The notes: generated by a model from the letters alone, not told the origin. 64,000 nucleotides of DNA from Acorus gramineus (GCA_030737835.1 JAUJYN010000012.1:12696729-12760728), one strand, 5' to 3'; positions 37,101 to 48,521 are shown, numbered from the stretch's first letter. Made by a program: numbers and translations.

Positions 37101-39560
37101 TTAGATACTAACACATATTCCCCTCATGTTCCTACAAGTCTTGTGCATAAACCTGAAGCTGAGACTTGGTTGGCCGGAATGCTTATATGAAACAGAAAAG
37201 ACGAGGCAAGACGTGCAGGATTACAGTTATTTCAATCACATGTGTAATGGCAATCTAAAATACACATTTGCTAGAGTGCAGGGTCAGGTTTGTAAAGTCT
37301 TAACTCTTAACACTTTGCATAATCATTCACCAAGTGCTTCACAACTAAATAAAAAATGGAGATATAGTTCTGCTGGTGGGAATGAATTTTCCCAAGTCCA
37401 ATTTTCAAGTGTCTACATATTTAAAATATCCACGCAGTTTGGCATCTTTCAGCTCTGTTATGGGACTGACTCAGTTCTCTTTTAGTTGATGATCATAATG
37501 TATGTGCAGCTTCTTACCATGCTATAAAATTGGGTATAGTATTCTTATATCAGCTCTAATTCCTGTAATTAAGTTGGTTGACATTAATAGCTTCTTAAAA
37601 TGTTATTTTCACTGTGAAATTATTTCTTCCATAGCCTTCGTAACCACCTCCAATACAGCATAGAGTCATGAGAGCTCAAGAAAATTGTCTTTTCAAGCTA
37701 TTGGCCCCTCACTCTTGAATATGCAAATGGCGACATGGCTACAGATGATGGAAACTGACCCCTTAGCAAACATAATCTGAATGAAGTCATCAAGTGTCTT
37801 CAGAAGAAGGGTTATCTAAGGAGATAAAAGTAAAAATGCTAAGCTAATTGAGTGTCTCTCACATGTGGTGTGTTGGAATGAGTGGCTTGCTCGGAATGAA
37901 GCCATTTGTTCAAAACAAAAGGACCTACATGTACAACATTTGGGAGGCAATTAAAGCATCAGCTCAGGCATGGGACATGGCTCTTATTGGGAGAAGTCAC
38001 TACTGCTTCCTTTGGCCTTCGGAGTGCCTATTTTGTCGAGAGAGGATTTTCCCTTTTTTGGCATTCTTGGTATGCTTATCTGAGGGAGCTCTCGTCACTT
38101 TTTTATATTTCTTTCCTTTTTAAAAAATTTTGTTTTTTCTTTGCTTTGGAGATCCCTGGTCTCCGTCATGTTCAAGGGGCATCATAGCATAAATGAAGCT
38201 CCTACCTTAAGCTCAATCAAAAACAAAAAAGAAAAAGGAAAAGAAGAAGAAGGAACGTAATCCTACATGAATATGAGTAATTGAAGCAACCCACACATGA
38301 GAGGTCAGAAGATGCCTCCATGGCATCTGGAAAGAGATTAGTTTCTTGCCAAATTTTAAGGTATTTGCAATGTGAAATGGAATTGATATCAATCATATTA
38401 ATTTATCAACTGCTGCAATTTTCAAAATCTTCAGATTCCACCCTCAAAGAATGGAAGCTGCAGATTCCTCCCTCAAAAAAAGCATAATCTCACAATTTAA
38501 AGTTCCCTAGATATATCTCAGTGTCCTTTACTCATATTACGATCTTCAACATTACCGTGTCAGATAAATCTTTAGAGCTCCTTCTAGACCAGTCCTAAGA
38601 TCCACCATCTCCTTCAGAGCAGTAGTTCATGTGTTCACTCCATGTGTTTTATTTGTTTAAGGGACTAATTAGGTTGTGTTCAAGGTCTCTGGGCTTCTAA
38701 AGTTTTGCTTTTTAGTTGTTTCATAGGAAAGTGAACCTTCATAAAGATTTTTTTGCTTGGTGGAGTAGGTGACTAGAAGTATTTTTCCATCCACCCAGTG
38801 AAATGACTTCTTGTTGTGAGCTCAGAAGTCATTACATCATTTTGGTGGAAATGGAACCAGATAAGGTGTCATAAAGGTGTATCCTTTTACCATATCTACT
38901 ATCTAACACCCCATTCCCCAACAACCGAACATAACATTAGAGGATCTGGGATATCACTAAACCAGTATAAGTTTATTCTAATTAGAATAAATGGTTGGTG
39001 GCATTGGCAAATACTGCCCCTTATAATAATTTATATTTGGGATTTAGAAAAAATGATTTTTTAGTGAGCTCGAAGGAGTGGAGAAGCTTTTCATCCTGCG
39101 TATGGCTCTTTTTATTTCTTCTTCCACGTTCTCTTTATAGTTTCTGTTTGTTCTATACTTCTTCGAAACAATCTTCCACATTAAAATGAATAATAAATCA
39201 GTAACAACACTCAAAATACTGCAATGTTTATTGCTTATGATTATTTTTGACAATTTATGCGAGATCAGGACATTTAGCATGATACAAGTACGTGAAAGAA
39301 GGCATACTACCACACCTGGAGCAGAATGGTTGAAAGATATGGAAATTCGTAGAAAACTAGATTAGGGCAATCTATAATGATTCAAAATTAAAATAATTCA
39401 TCAGAATAGTATCTGACCTATGTTCTTTAGATTTAAATTGAAACAACTATTTAGCTAGAAATTATGGCAAATATTCAAGTGAGTTTCATTTCAGCTACCG
39501 CTCCACTTCAGTTTACGTGGGTGTTTGGGATTCAGCAGTTTATGACCCAATTGTTTACAC
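34101..39560. other. Gene-poor intergenic region, no gene supported
   Basis: About 5.4 kb of moderately AT-rich DNA with scattered short frames, the longest 119 codons at 37126-37485. None shows a recognisable domain or conserved codon pattern. A fragment at about 37850-38210 ends in an A-rich tail and may be an old retroposon, but this is weak. GTGCATTA phrases near 34156 and 34278 echo one at 31688. Confidence 0.5.
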
Positions 39561-39789
39561 GAGTTCAGATTCTCTATGTGACAATTACAAAGAAACTCTG
39601 TGTTGTCCAATAAACCTTGCCACGTGACCATGAAAAAAATAATTCCATAAAAATATCCCTATTTTTAATGTTATTTATAAATAAACCAGTGCATGCATAC
39701 TTTAATTTCTTTTAAACCATCTACATGGCACCCATTAGTTGATTAACCCAGAGTTTCTATGTGATCGTCACACGGAGGATCTAAATTCC
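39561..39789. mobile_element. Foldback MITE, GTTCGGATCTCCT family, copy 2
   Basis: The left arm GTTCAGATTCTCTATGTGAC continues to AAAGAAACTCTG. The right arm on the minus strand reads TTTAGATCCTCCGTGTGACG and continues to ATAGAAACTCTG. The arms are about 42 bp around an AT-rich centre. The end sequences match the element at 23390-23577. Confidence 0.75.
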
Positions 39790-40254
39790 GTTAACACAAA
39801 AACAGAACAGTGAGGAATTTCCTATCCTGATAAGCAGGAGGTTCAAAAATAGACTTGGAAACAGATCCCATAATCTATAAAACTGTGGCTTGTGCTCCTA
39901 TGTGGACTGCTTGAGCACACAAAGCCGGGTATTTACTAAAGTAATTGAAGCAGGGATCTACCCAATTAAACACCACACCCCCCTCAAAAAAAAAAAAAAA
40001 AAAAAACTTTCCCCTTAGAATGCATGGGATCAATCAAACCACTTACCAATCAAATTTAGATGAGCAATGTCATACTGTATTCATTTGCGGAAAGATTAAC
40101 ATGGTTGGGATTACAATTTTTTCTTATCTGAATTTTTTTTTATTGAATTAACACTTTAACTTATTCCTCTCAATACGGCATCCCATCCAAAAGACAGATG
40201 TTCTCATTACTCCAAGACACAAACCAATCAAATCCAGCAATAACAACATACTTG
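39790..40254. other. Intergenic DNA, no gene seen
   Basis: Nothing supported apart from an A homopolymer near 39987-40006. Confidence 0.55.
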
Positions 40255-40735
40255 TCAAAAATCCCTAAAACGGCACCTAGAATTCATAAAAGACCATTCC
40301 CTTCTCTAATCAAATCTCCAATAATCATAATTCGCCATTCTAAATAAAAAAAACAATTGAAACCCAAAAAAGAGAGGTCAATCTAATCCTGCACAACAAC
40401 AACAACAACAACAATGTGTGCATCAAGAATCCCTAATAAAACACCAAAAGTTCATTAACGACCATAGCCTTCTCTAACCACATATCCAATAATCAGAATT
40501 CCAAATAAAAAAAAACTGAAATCCAAGAAAGAAATGTCAATCTAATCCTGCACAACAACAACAACAGCAGCAGCAGCAATGTATGCATCAAAATCCCTAA
40601 AAGAACACCAAGAAATCATTTAACAACCACTGCCATATCTACTCAAATATTCAATAATCAGAATTCACCAGTAATTCCAATTTTTTTTAAAAAAAACAAC
40701 TGAAACTCATGAAAGAAAGGTCACCGAATCGGACG
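40255..40735. repeat. Three diverged tandem copies next to the GNA1 3' end
   Basis: Three copies of a unit of about 160-180 bp run up to the GNA1 stop. Landmarks repeat in order: ATCCCTAAAA, CATT, CCTTCTCTAA, CAATAATCA, AATTC, AAAAAAACAACTGAAA, GAAAGAAAGGTCA. GTCA marks at 40377, 40536 and 40720 give periods of 159 and 184. Two copies include CAACAACAACA runs (40397 and 40555), one turning into CAGCAGCAGCAG. Probably the GNA1 3' leader lies here. Confidence 0.75.
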
Positions 40736-40742
40736 ACCATCC

Positions 40743-41216
40743 TCAGAAGTACATCGCCATCTGGACATTCTTCTCCACAAACCCGCACCGCTCGTAGAAC
40801 CCCCGCATCTCCGCCGTGCAGTCCAGTATCACCTTGTAACACCCGACCGACCTCGCGTGGTCCGACAGGAAGCCGACGATCCTCCGCCCGAGCCGCCACC
40901 CCCGCGCGGCCGAGTCCACCACCACGTCCTCCACGTGTCCGACGCTCCCGCACCGGTGTATGAACTTCTTCTCCACGAACACGCTCCCCGTCCCGACGAT
41001 CCGCCCCGATCGCCGGTCCTCCACGACGCAGACGACGTGGTCGTCGCCGAGGGCGGCCAGGTCCTCGAACCGGGATCGGAACTCGGCGTCGGTGACGGAT
41101 CCGACGGTGGTGAGCTGGTTCAGGAGGTCGACGAAGCCCTTCTGGTTGTCGGTGATCCCGAGACGTCGGATCTCGAACGGGTCCGACTCGTCGTCGACGA
41201 TTTCCCGGTCCGCCAT
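40743..41216 (-). CDS. GNA1: Glucosamine-6-phosphate N-acetyltransferase
   Basis: A single-exon, GC-rich frame encodes 157 residues. GNA1 transfers acetyl from acetyl-CoA to glucosamine 6-phosphate, a step of UDP-GlcNAc synthesis. A GNAT fold is visible: strand and acetyl-CoA region HVEDVVVDSAARGWRLGRRI (residues 94-113, with the RGxxLG-type pyrophosphate loop at about 105-111), then GCYKVILDC (125-133), GFYERCGF (139-146) and the C-terminal KNVQMAMYF, all typical of plant and yeast GNA1. The length is close to the 149-residue Arabidopsis enzyme. The frame extends 20 codons upstream without a stop, but ATG at 41214-41216 (MADREIVDD) fits the family and a TATA-to-start distance of about 100 bp. 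It is divergent from the coiled-coil gene to the right. Intronless, as is usual for this gene. Confidence 0.93.
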   Translation of the reverse strand: MADREIVDDESDPFEIRRLGITDNQKGFVDLLNQLTTVGSVTDAEFRSRFEDLAALGDDHVVCVVEDRRSGRIVGTGSVFVEKKFIHRCGSVGHVEDVVVDSAARGWRLGRRIVGFLSDHARSVGCYKVILDCTAEMRGFYERCGFVEKNVQMAMYF

Positions 41217-41318
41217 TGAAGTTAACCCGATGAAAAAGAAAGGGTCTCGTCGTCTAATTTGCACTCTCTCCTCCAATTAAATGAATTTGTTTGCATACCC
41301 ATCTAGTTTGCACACCTT

Positions 41319-41327
41319 TATTTTATA
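41319..41327 (-). promoter_or_regulatory. Probable TATA box of GNA1
   Basis: The minus strand reads TATAAAATA here, about 103 bp upstream of the GNA1 start codon, which implies a leader of roughly 70 bp. Confidence 0.5.
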
Positions 41328-42620
41328 GTAAACAACTGTTTTTCGTTATCCTCTACCTTTATTTTATTTCACAGTAAAAGGGTTTCATCTTTTCACGGAT
41401 GAAAAAAAAAAGAGGTGTGCAAATTAATCAAATTTAAATGAATCTTTATTAACATATTAATTTATAAGGACATACAAACATACTCAATGAGTGTAAATAG
41501 AGGTACCCACCCATATTTGACGGTTGATTCAACCAACTCGTTTAAAAATCAACACACCCCAAAAAAAAATTTCGGACATAAGAGGTTAATGGCGGTAAAT
41601 GGATGAGAAGGTGGTCGACCGAAGAGAAAGAGAAAAGGGGAGGGAAAGAGAGAGGAAAAGAAAAGCTGGAGATGGGGAGGGCGACAATAGACGCCCGGGT
41701 GGGGCTGTGGGAGCTGCCTGTCACCGTCCTCCTCCCACCACTCTTTCTTTCTTTCTCTCTCCCCTTTACTCCACCTCCTCTCTCTCCCCCGGTGAACTTT
41801 GCTCATTGCCGTTGCACTCCCTCAATGCCCTCCACCATCACCCTCCTGGCCCTCTACTCCACACCCCCCCCCCCCCTCTTCCTCTCCATCTTTTTTATTT
41901 TTGAAATTAATATATCTCATCTAACAATGGAATGTGTTACACACGGTCATATAGATTAGTGTCATATCTCACATTAACGAGGTATGTATCTCTTAAACAT
42001 TTTTAATATTTTTATAAATGTATCTATGTAATTCATTAGAATATATATTTCATTTTTTTTATAAAATCGTGTACCTCATTAGATGAAATATATTATTTTA
42101 AAAAAATCAAACATGTGTGAACTAAAAATAATAAGATTGAAAAAAAGACCCTTCCCAACATTACAACATTTACTTCGAACAATTGTCCAAACTAGTTTCC
42201 ACCGTTATTTTTGGCTTTCTTCAAAAGTTGGAAAGCTAGGGGTACTTATAAAAATGAGTTTGGATTAATTATTAATCCTACAAAAGCAAAATCTCTAACA
42301 GTAGTCCAAATTTATCTTCAAATGTTTCAAGTGAGAGATAACATCTGAGTTTTTTTTAAAAAATAGTTGTTTTAAAAACTACTTTTAGTGAAATGCCCTC
42401 AACAATCCCTGCTTTTAGTTTAATGCTCCCAGCAGTTAAACTTATAACAGAAATCACATTTAACTCAAACTTATTTTCAAATGTTGTTTTGTCATATTTT
42501 AAAACATGAAAAAAATAACACTGCAAACACTGAAAACACATCCTTTAAAAAAAAACTTATTTGAATTATTATCAAATAATTTTCAAAGGACTATTTATGA
42601 AGCAAACCGCATAAGGAAAA
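41328..42620. other. Divergent intergenic region with purine/pyrimidine blocks
   Basis: A GA-rich block (about 41620-41670) is followed by a CT-rich block (about 41735-41885), including a C homopolymer near 41864-41876. The two blocks are loosely inverted relative to each other. The long overlapping frames here are low-complexity artefacts. 41900-42600 is AT-rich with no feature. Confidence 0.5.
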
Positions 42621-42631
42621 TCCAACGGCCA
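42621..42631 (+). promoter_or_regulatory. Perfect MSA (mitosis-specific activator) motif
   Basis: TCCAACGGCCA matches the published MSA consensus YCYAACGGYYA at every position. MSA sites are bound by MYB3R factors and drive G2/M expression in plants. It lies 324 bp upstream of the coiled-coil gene's ATG on the coding strand. Confidence 0.55.
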
Positions 42632-42954
42632 TAAAAAAACAGCTACCACAGAAAGACACGTGGCATATATGATTGGATTCGTATCCCACGTTTTCCATCC
42701 TTTCCTTTTTCCCTCCCCGACCACCAAATTCAAAAATCAATTCTGGTCTGAAGTTTTCTCACATTAGCCAATAATTAACCACTCCTATCACGTAAGACGA
42801 AATACAAAACGTCATCACAAGCTTATGTGTTTGTATTATTCTGCTACAATGTTCACATATACGATCATCCGCCAAAACATTTGACGCAATTTTCAACTTT
42901 TTATAAAGAAAACCCCAATTTTTAAAACCCTGTTCACACAAACCTCTCAACACC

Positions 42955-45900
42955 ATGGAACCCTCCGACGGGGTCGGCTCCGGCCTCCTCTCCGCCGCCG
43001 GAGGCGCGTTTCGGGATCCGCCGCCGTCGATGGTCACGTTCGCTTCGTTCCTTCCGACTCCCTCCCCGCGCCGCCTCTCGAGCTGTCTCGGCGACCCTAG
43101 CCCGTTCCGGTCGGTTCGCTCGACGGCGCGCCGCCTCTCCTGGGTGGACCTCCGGGGGAGGATGATCGGCGCGCAGGAGGCCACGTCGGCGCGGACCATC
43201 GGTGGCGGCTTGGGACGGGACGAGACCCTCGCGTGGGAGCTCCTGAGCCCGCTCCACCGTGTGCTCATCGTGGCTGTGGTCGCGGTGGCCGCCAATCGAT
43301 CGCGGCAGGTTTTGCAGCTTCGGAGATCTGTCAATCTGAGGGTTGTAAATCGAACTCCTTCACTTCCACTTCTCTTTTTTAATCGGTATTTGAAATCGAT
43401 TTGTTTATGTCTGTTGTGTGTTTCAGCTTTTGTTTGATTTCGTATTTTTACAATTTGGGCAAAAAGAGTGTTTTGTTTTTTGATCGAGATATTTTTTCCT
43501 TCAATTTTCTCAATTTGGTTTTATTTGTCAGTTTTTTTTAGTAATGGTGTTAAAAGTTTTCTTTTTTTGCTTGATTGTATTGTGAAAATAGGCCCCTTTC
43601 AGCAATCTGACTAACATAAATGAAAACTCAACAACTTTGAATATTTTTGTCTTCCTTTGTTTCTGTTTGATGGGGTTTTCAATTTGTTTTGAAACATGCA
43701 TGCTTGATTTCATATTTAGCTTTTTTAAAAATAAAAAAATAATTCAGGGCACCATTAAAAATTTTGAAGCAATGTAGTTCGTCCATGGACTTTTTTTTAA
43801 TCAGTTTTACCAATTGGTTTGATATGATGTAATGTCATTTTTGGTTCTTATTGAGCAATCTTACTATAAGCACAATAGATAATTGTTGTTTGTTTATATA
43901 TTTTGATTTGTTGTTTCGTTTGGATTTATTAGGATCAAATCCTGCAAAACATGCAACAAAAGCTTGATGAACTTTGCGAGCAGTTGAGCTCAATGAAGGT
44001 TCAATCAGCAGCTGAAAGTTATGGATTTTGCGATTGTGGAAGAAGGGTGTTTGATCTAAATCCTGAAAGTGGGATTATTCCTCTGCGGAGGAGCTTGTCG
44101 AAAAATTCAAAAGTAAGCGACCTGATTGTGCTCTATTTCTTGTTGTAATCTGGTCTTGGGTTTTCTGTAATTTGATGTGGAATTCTATTTTCAGGAATTT
44201 TTTGGCGAAGAATACAATGGAGGCGAGATGTGCAAGATACCTCGACCGAGTGTGGACGAGGCAGAGGAGCGCAGGATGTCTGATTTGTCTGATTTCTGTC
44301 CCAGCGTTGCATCTACTGTTGATATTCAGGTGAGGGATCTCTTCTCCTTCTGCTGATAGAGTGAGAAATTTGAGATGTTGCATCCTCGATCTTGATATAA
44401 ATGTGAAGATGAGCAAAACCCATTTTTAAAGTTTTTGGTTTTGGCAAGTCATTTGATTTCTTTTGTTTTTTAGAACAAGCTATGGAATTTGTTTGATTTT
44501 GTTGGATTAAGTTGCATAATTGCGATTTTTGTTTCTTGTTTATTATTAAATATTGATAAATGGGTAATGGAATTGAGTTTTTATTTGTTTTGAATTCGAC
44601 ATCTCAGTTGTCTGAAATTCTTTATTAATTATTTGGAACATGGGTTTGGAACATCATTCTCTTGATGTTCTATTTTTTTTTATCATTCTCTTGAAATTCT
44701 TTATTTCTTATTGGAATATGGGTTCTTATTATTGCCCTAAGTTTTAAAAGTCTTACTTTATGCTTTCTAAATTCTAAGGATTTTCGATGGGTTAGTTTTT
44801 TACATGGGAAATGCAGTTTTGAGGTTAAATCTGTTCTTTAGTTCTTCTGACTAATTGTCATTAGAAGTTATGCGATAATTCTTAAATGAGTTGAGTAGTC
44901 TGGAAAGTGTGACGAAACAGTGACACACATGTTGGATGAAAAAAAACAAGGAATCGACCTTTTTTTTGTGTTTGTGTTGATTTATCTTGTGAATGAGAGG
45001 CTAGAGATCCAGGTCTCCTTTTTTTCATCGTCTTCATTTAGAAATGGTAGGTTCCATGTAACACTGAATATTTCAGTAGTAAACTCTTGGTACCTGAATT
45101 TAAAAAGTTTTTCGGTTTTAAATACTCATATTTTGTTCATTTGATTAAGCTTAAACTTTAGTATTTAGAACTTTGAATGATAAGAGCTTACAAAATTTTA
45201 AGTACTTTTCGTACATGCAGCTTAACTCATTGGCTGTGGAGCAAGATGTGTACAATCTCCGTAAGGAATGTGAAGATAAGGATGTGATTATAAAGGAGCT
45301 GGAGAAGGCTGCCCAAAAAACCGATTCCAAGGTATGTAGCATATTTTCCTTGTCAAAATCCTTCAAAAGATCATAAAATGACAATTATTTTTCCTATTTT
45401 GCTCCCCCCTAAATTATAGAGGATCAAAGAATTGGAAGACATGATAAGAAGGAAAAATATGGTCATCACGAAGATGAAGAAAGATATGGTTATTTTAGAA
45501 CAAAAGGTAAGAAGGAAAAATACTTATTGCATGCTTATATGGTAACTCTCAGTTTGAAAGAAATAGTAATGAAGCTTAGCATAAAAAAATCATTACAGGT
45601 CATACAGCTCACCAGACTCAGGAGACCATCTTATTCTACGTCGAAATCAAACCACGGCAGGCTCCCACTAATGACTGAAAATGTTTTGTATGACATGGGT
45701 AGCAGTAGCACTAGCCCTTCATCTTCAGATTCCGATTCTCCTGCTGAGCGCGTACAACACTACTCTCAAGTTGTGGTTTTGTCAGAAAATTATAATGCAT
45801 CTACGCAAAATGGTATAGTGGAATCGGAAAACCGGAGACCCGCTTCAACCAAGGCTCCTATGTCTTTACAGATATCATCAGGCAACTCTCAAAAGCTGCC

Positions 45901-46042
45901 TCTTAAGGAAAATCGCACAACTCATTCAATTCCATTTTTGAGACCAAGACAATCTGTACCTGGTTCTGGGGACTCAATGAAGAGCAGGAAGAGATTTCAA
46001 CCAGTACCAAAGGATTCGGCTCCACCAAAGCGTTGGGTGTAG
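42955..46042 (+). CDS. Plant coiled-coil protein of unknown function
   Basis: Six exons, each ending at a codon boundary (phase 0), join to 447 residues: 42955-43341, 43933-44112, 44195-44329, 45221-45331, 45420-45506 and 45599-46042. The N-terminal part is GC-rich and has SP/RRLS phrases and LSWVDLRGRMIGAQEA. A short hydrophobic stretch, HRVLIVAVVAVAA (about residues 101-113), follows WELLSP; it may be a membrane anchor or a buried helix. Exons 2-5 are charged and heptad-like (QQKLDELCEQLSSMK; VYNLRKECEDKDVIIKELEK; IKELEDMIRRKNMVITKMKK), predicting a coiled coil. The C terminus is serine-rich, then basic (KSRKRFQPVPK). From memory it resembles Arabidopsis proteins labelled ELKS/Rab6-interacting/CAST-like, but I cannot verify that and the label says little about function. 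A perfect MSA motif upstream suggests G2/M expression. The gene model is well supported; function unknown. Confidence 0.85.
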
Positions 46043-47725
46043 GTTTTAAAGGTACATAATTCCTTCCATGACTGCCTATCCACTTCCAAATTCCTATAAT
46101 TTGATGTTAATCATGCTAAAAATGGATGCCCAAATCCCAGGATATTGAAGAGTTCTAGAAATCAAAGCATCTTTTGCTTCAAGAAGTGCCATGCTTGAAA
46201 GATCTCCAGTATGTAAGGATCACAGATTACACAGAAGTATGGGGAAATTTGTAGAGCTTCGTATGGTAGCCCAATCGGAGATTAGAATTGTTTTGTTTTC
46301 AATGAATTGAGCTTTTGGGCTATTTCTTTCATCTAAATATTAATGAAAAAATATATTTTGTATGTGATTTTTGTTGATGTTTAACAACTCCATGTCTTTT
46401 AAGTTTTATTTGTTTTGATTAGGCTGAACAACCTTAATCTATCATCTTAGTTAAGCTCAATGTAAATTGATTAAGTGGATAGGAGGTGATTGCAAGGGTG
46501 TATGAATGTAGAAGTTTTAACAGATGATTACACAGAATCACAGATGTTGATAAAGCTATGAATATGATTAATATAATTTTATAAATATACATTATGAATG
46601 TGAGAATCACATTTTTTATATTAAACGAAGTTTTTAACTCTTTTGGAGAATAATAACTAAAATAATTTGAAGAGCATTTATAACAAATGTTAAATCATAA
46701 TATAAATTAATATGGTTTTCTTTTACCATCACTTTTAAGTTTACTCCATCAATTGAGCTTAACACAGTCAAATTAAAAAGAAATTATAAAAATTTATGCT
46801 TTCAATTTATTTTCTTATTTATTTATTTGTTTTGGACAAAATGTTAATGGAACAATCATAATGTTGTTCATTCTAAAATCAATGTGAGTATATCTCACTA
46901 TTACTTCAATAAATACATAGATGTCTTGTGATAATTAACAGTAATATTTTTAGTAAAAAATTTGATTTCCTCTTATATCTGATATTATTCGACAAATAAA
47001 ATTCTATAATTTTTCATATCAACTTAATTAATCGACACAATGATTTTGGTCTTTTATATAAGAAAAAAATGAACAAACAAATGGATTTTGTTGCAAGTTG
47101 CAACACACAAAACATGACAACAAACACTTTTATTGTGAAAAAACATGTTCTAAAAAGGATGAAGTGGTAGGCACTCCTAACATGATATGATTCTTTTATT
47201 AAGTTGTATATTTCCTGTAATAAAACACAACTTAATATATGGATCCACTTATATAATCATATAGAATCATATGCAAGGATTGTAGGGGGACTATGAATCA
47301 AGGGAGTCGAGGTGTAAGTGAGCTACACATTCTTTGAATGTGTCCAACAATTAAGATGCCTGACTTGCTTGAAAACATTGAACATGCTTAAAAAGGTTTT
47401 TTTTTTTAAAGAAAATGTTACATACATTCAGTCATTTTAAACAAAGACAGAAAAATTAATCTGACATAGCAAACACTCTATGATAAACCCACAACAAAAT
47501 ATGAATATTTTGATCAACATAGGGAAAATGTTAGTGACATCCCCCTTGCAATTGCATTTCTAGTCTCCATTATGTTTCTTTTTCTTAATAATAAAATATA
47601 TATTTGTGAATTAATTGAGTATATATGTTTGAAAAATGTTATGCTTAGTCATTTCTATCATGGTATAATTTATTTTAAAACTTGGTTATAAAACACATAC
47701 TTGAATTAATTGAATGTTATGCTTA
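46043..47725. other. 3' leader and AT-rich intergenic DNA
   Basis: The first 250-300 bp are likely 3' untranslated sequence of the coiled-coil gene. The rest is AT-rich with no gene or clear repeat. Confidence 0.55.
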
Positions 47726-48433
47726 ACGATGTCTGTTTTATTTAAGGTGGTTCAACATGGATCATATCGATCAGAAACTAAAAACCTTATTCCGTTCCAG
47801 TTCGACATAAATGATGTCTTATGTATTTAAGTTGATTCAACATGGATCATGTCGAACAGAGACTAGAAATTTCTGATATGTGATCGACGTAATTACTGTT
47901 GACAAATTGATATCAGGTTGACTCTTATATTGACAACTTAGATTTATTTTGATAATAAAATTTTAAAATCTTTGATGTAATCAAATCTTATTGAATTATA
48001 ATGTTTGTGATACAATCACTAACATGTTTATTTCATGAATCTAGAAAATAAAAGTGGGATACACATTGCTTGTGATTGATATATTATAACCAATTATCAC
48101 ATATCACTTTGCTTAACTTTGTTCATGAAGGTCAATGATTCGTTCAACACATTCCAACCCTCCAATGTTTTTGTCGATTGACGACACCGCAAAAAACAAT
48201 CGCCCTACACCAAAATGAATATAGGTTATCATATACATGCGTATTAAAGTAGATCAAAAAATTTATTACATCATACGTACATTATCATTCACGATTGACA
48301 TAATCCATGTCAAATCATCTTAAATATAGAAGACATCGTTTATGTTAAACTAGAAATAAGGTTTCTGGTTCTCGATCGACATGATCTATGTTGAACAATT
48401 TTAAACACAGAAGACATCGTCTATGTCAAATTT
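47726..48433. mobile_element. Inverted-repeat element with double-unit arms, close to the RABA4 promoter
   Basis: Each arm is about 145 bp and is itself two direct copies of an 80-bp unit. Left units: AACGATGTCTGTTTTATTTA and, about 80 bp on, GATGTCTTATGTATTTAAG; each is followed by TTCAACATGGATCAT. Right units, read on the minus strand: GACGATGTCTTCTGTGTTTA and AACGATGTCTTCTATATTTA. The interior is AT-rich and non-coding. Edges are approximate. The subterminal repeat layout is reminiscent of CACTA-type derivatives, but I cannot assign a superfamily. The element ends about 80 bp upstream of the RABA4 TATA box. Confidence 0.7.
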
Positions 48434-48511
48434 GTGGATAGTGTTCGATATGAGATAAATTAATTTTTTTATGTTGTGGGTAGGATAACTTGTGAGGTGA
48501 CTATACCCGCC

Positions 48512-48521
48512 CTATTTATAA
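48512..48521 (+). promoter_or_regulatory. Probable TATA box of the Rab gene
   Basis: CTATTTATAA lies 220 bp upstream of the start codon. The leader that follows is CT- and GA-rich (GAGAGAGAGAGAGA at 48643 onward), a common plant 5' leader feature. Confidence 0.45.

Noticed and set aside
37126-37485. 119-codon frame in the gene-poor region
   Set aside because: No domain, AT-rich codon use, no supporting splice or promoter signals.
37848-38210. Two overlapping frames (91 and 93 codons) ending before an A-rich tail, possibly a LINE remnant
   Set aside because: The tryptophan pattern is not convincing, there is no clear 3' end, and no target duplication was seen. Left as unassigned.
40857-41280. 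Open frames of 106 and 120 codons on the plus strand opposite GNA1
   Set aside because: Antisense shadows of the GNA1 coding sequence, caused by high GC at third positions.
41542-41959. Several overlapping frames of 60-118 codons on both strands
   Set aside because: Low-complexity GA/CT tract; frames are open on both strands only because the tract lacks stop codons.
42759-43334. 191-codon minus-strand frame over the first exon of the coiled-coil gene
   Set aside because: The plus-strand frame has a good ATG, fits the splice phases and matches a family; the minus frame is arginine-rich and runs into AT-rich DNA.
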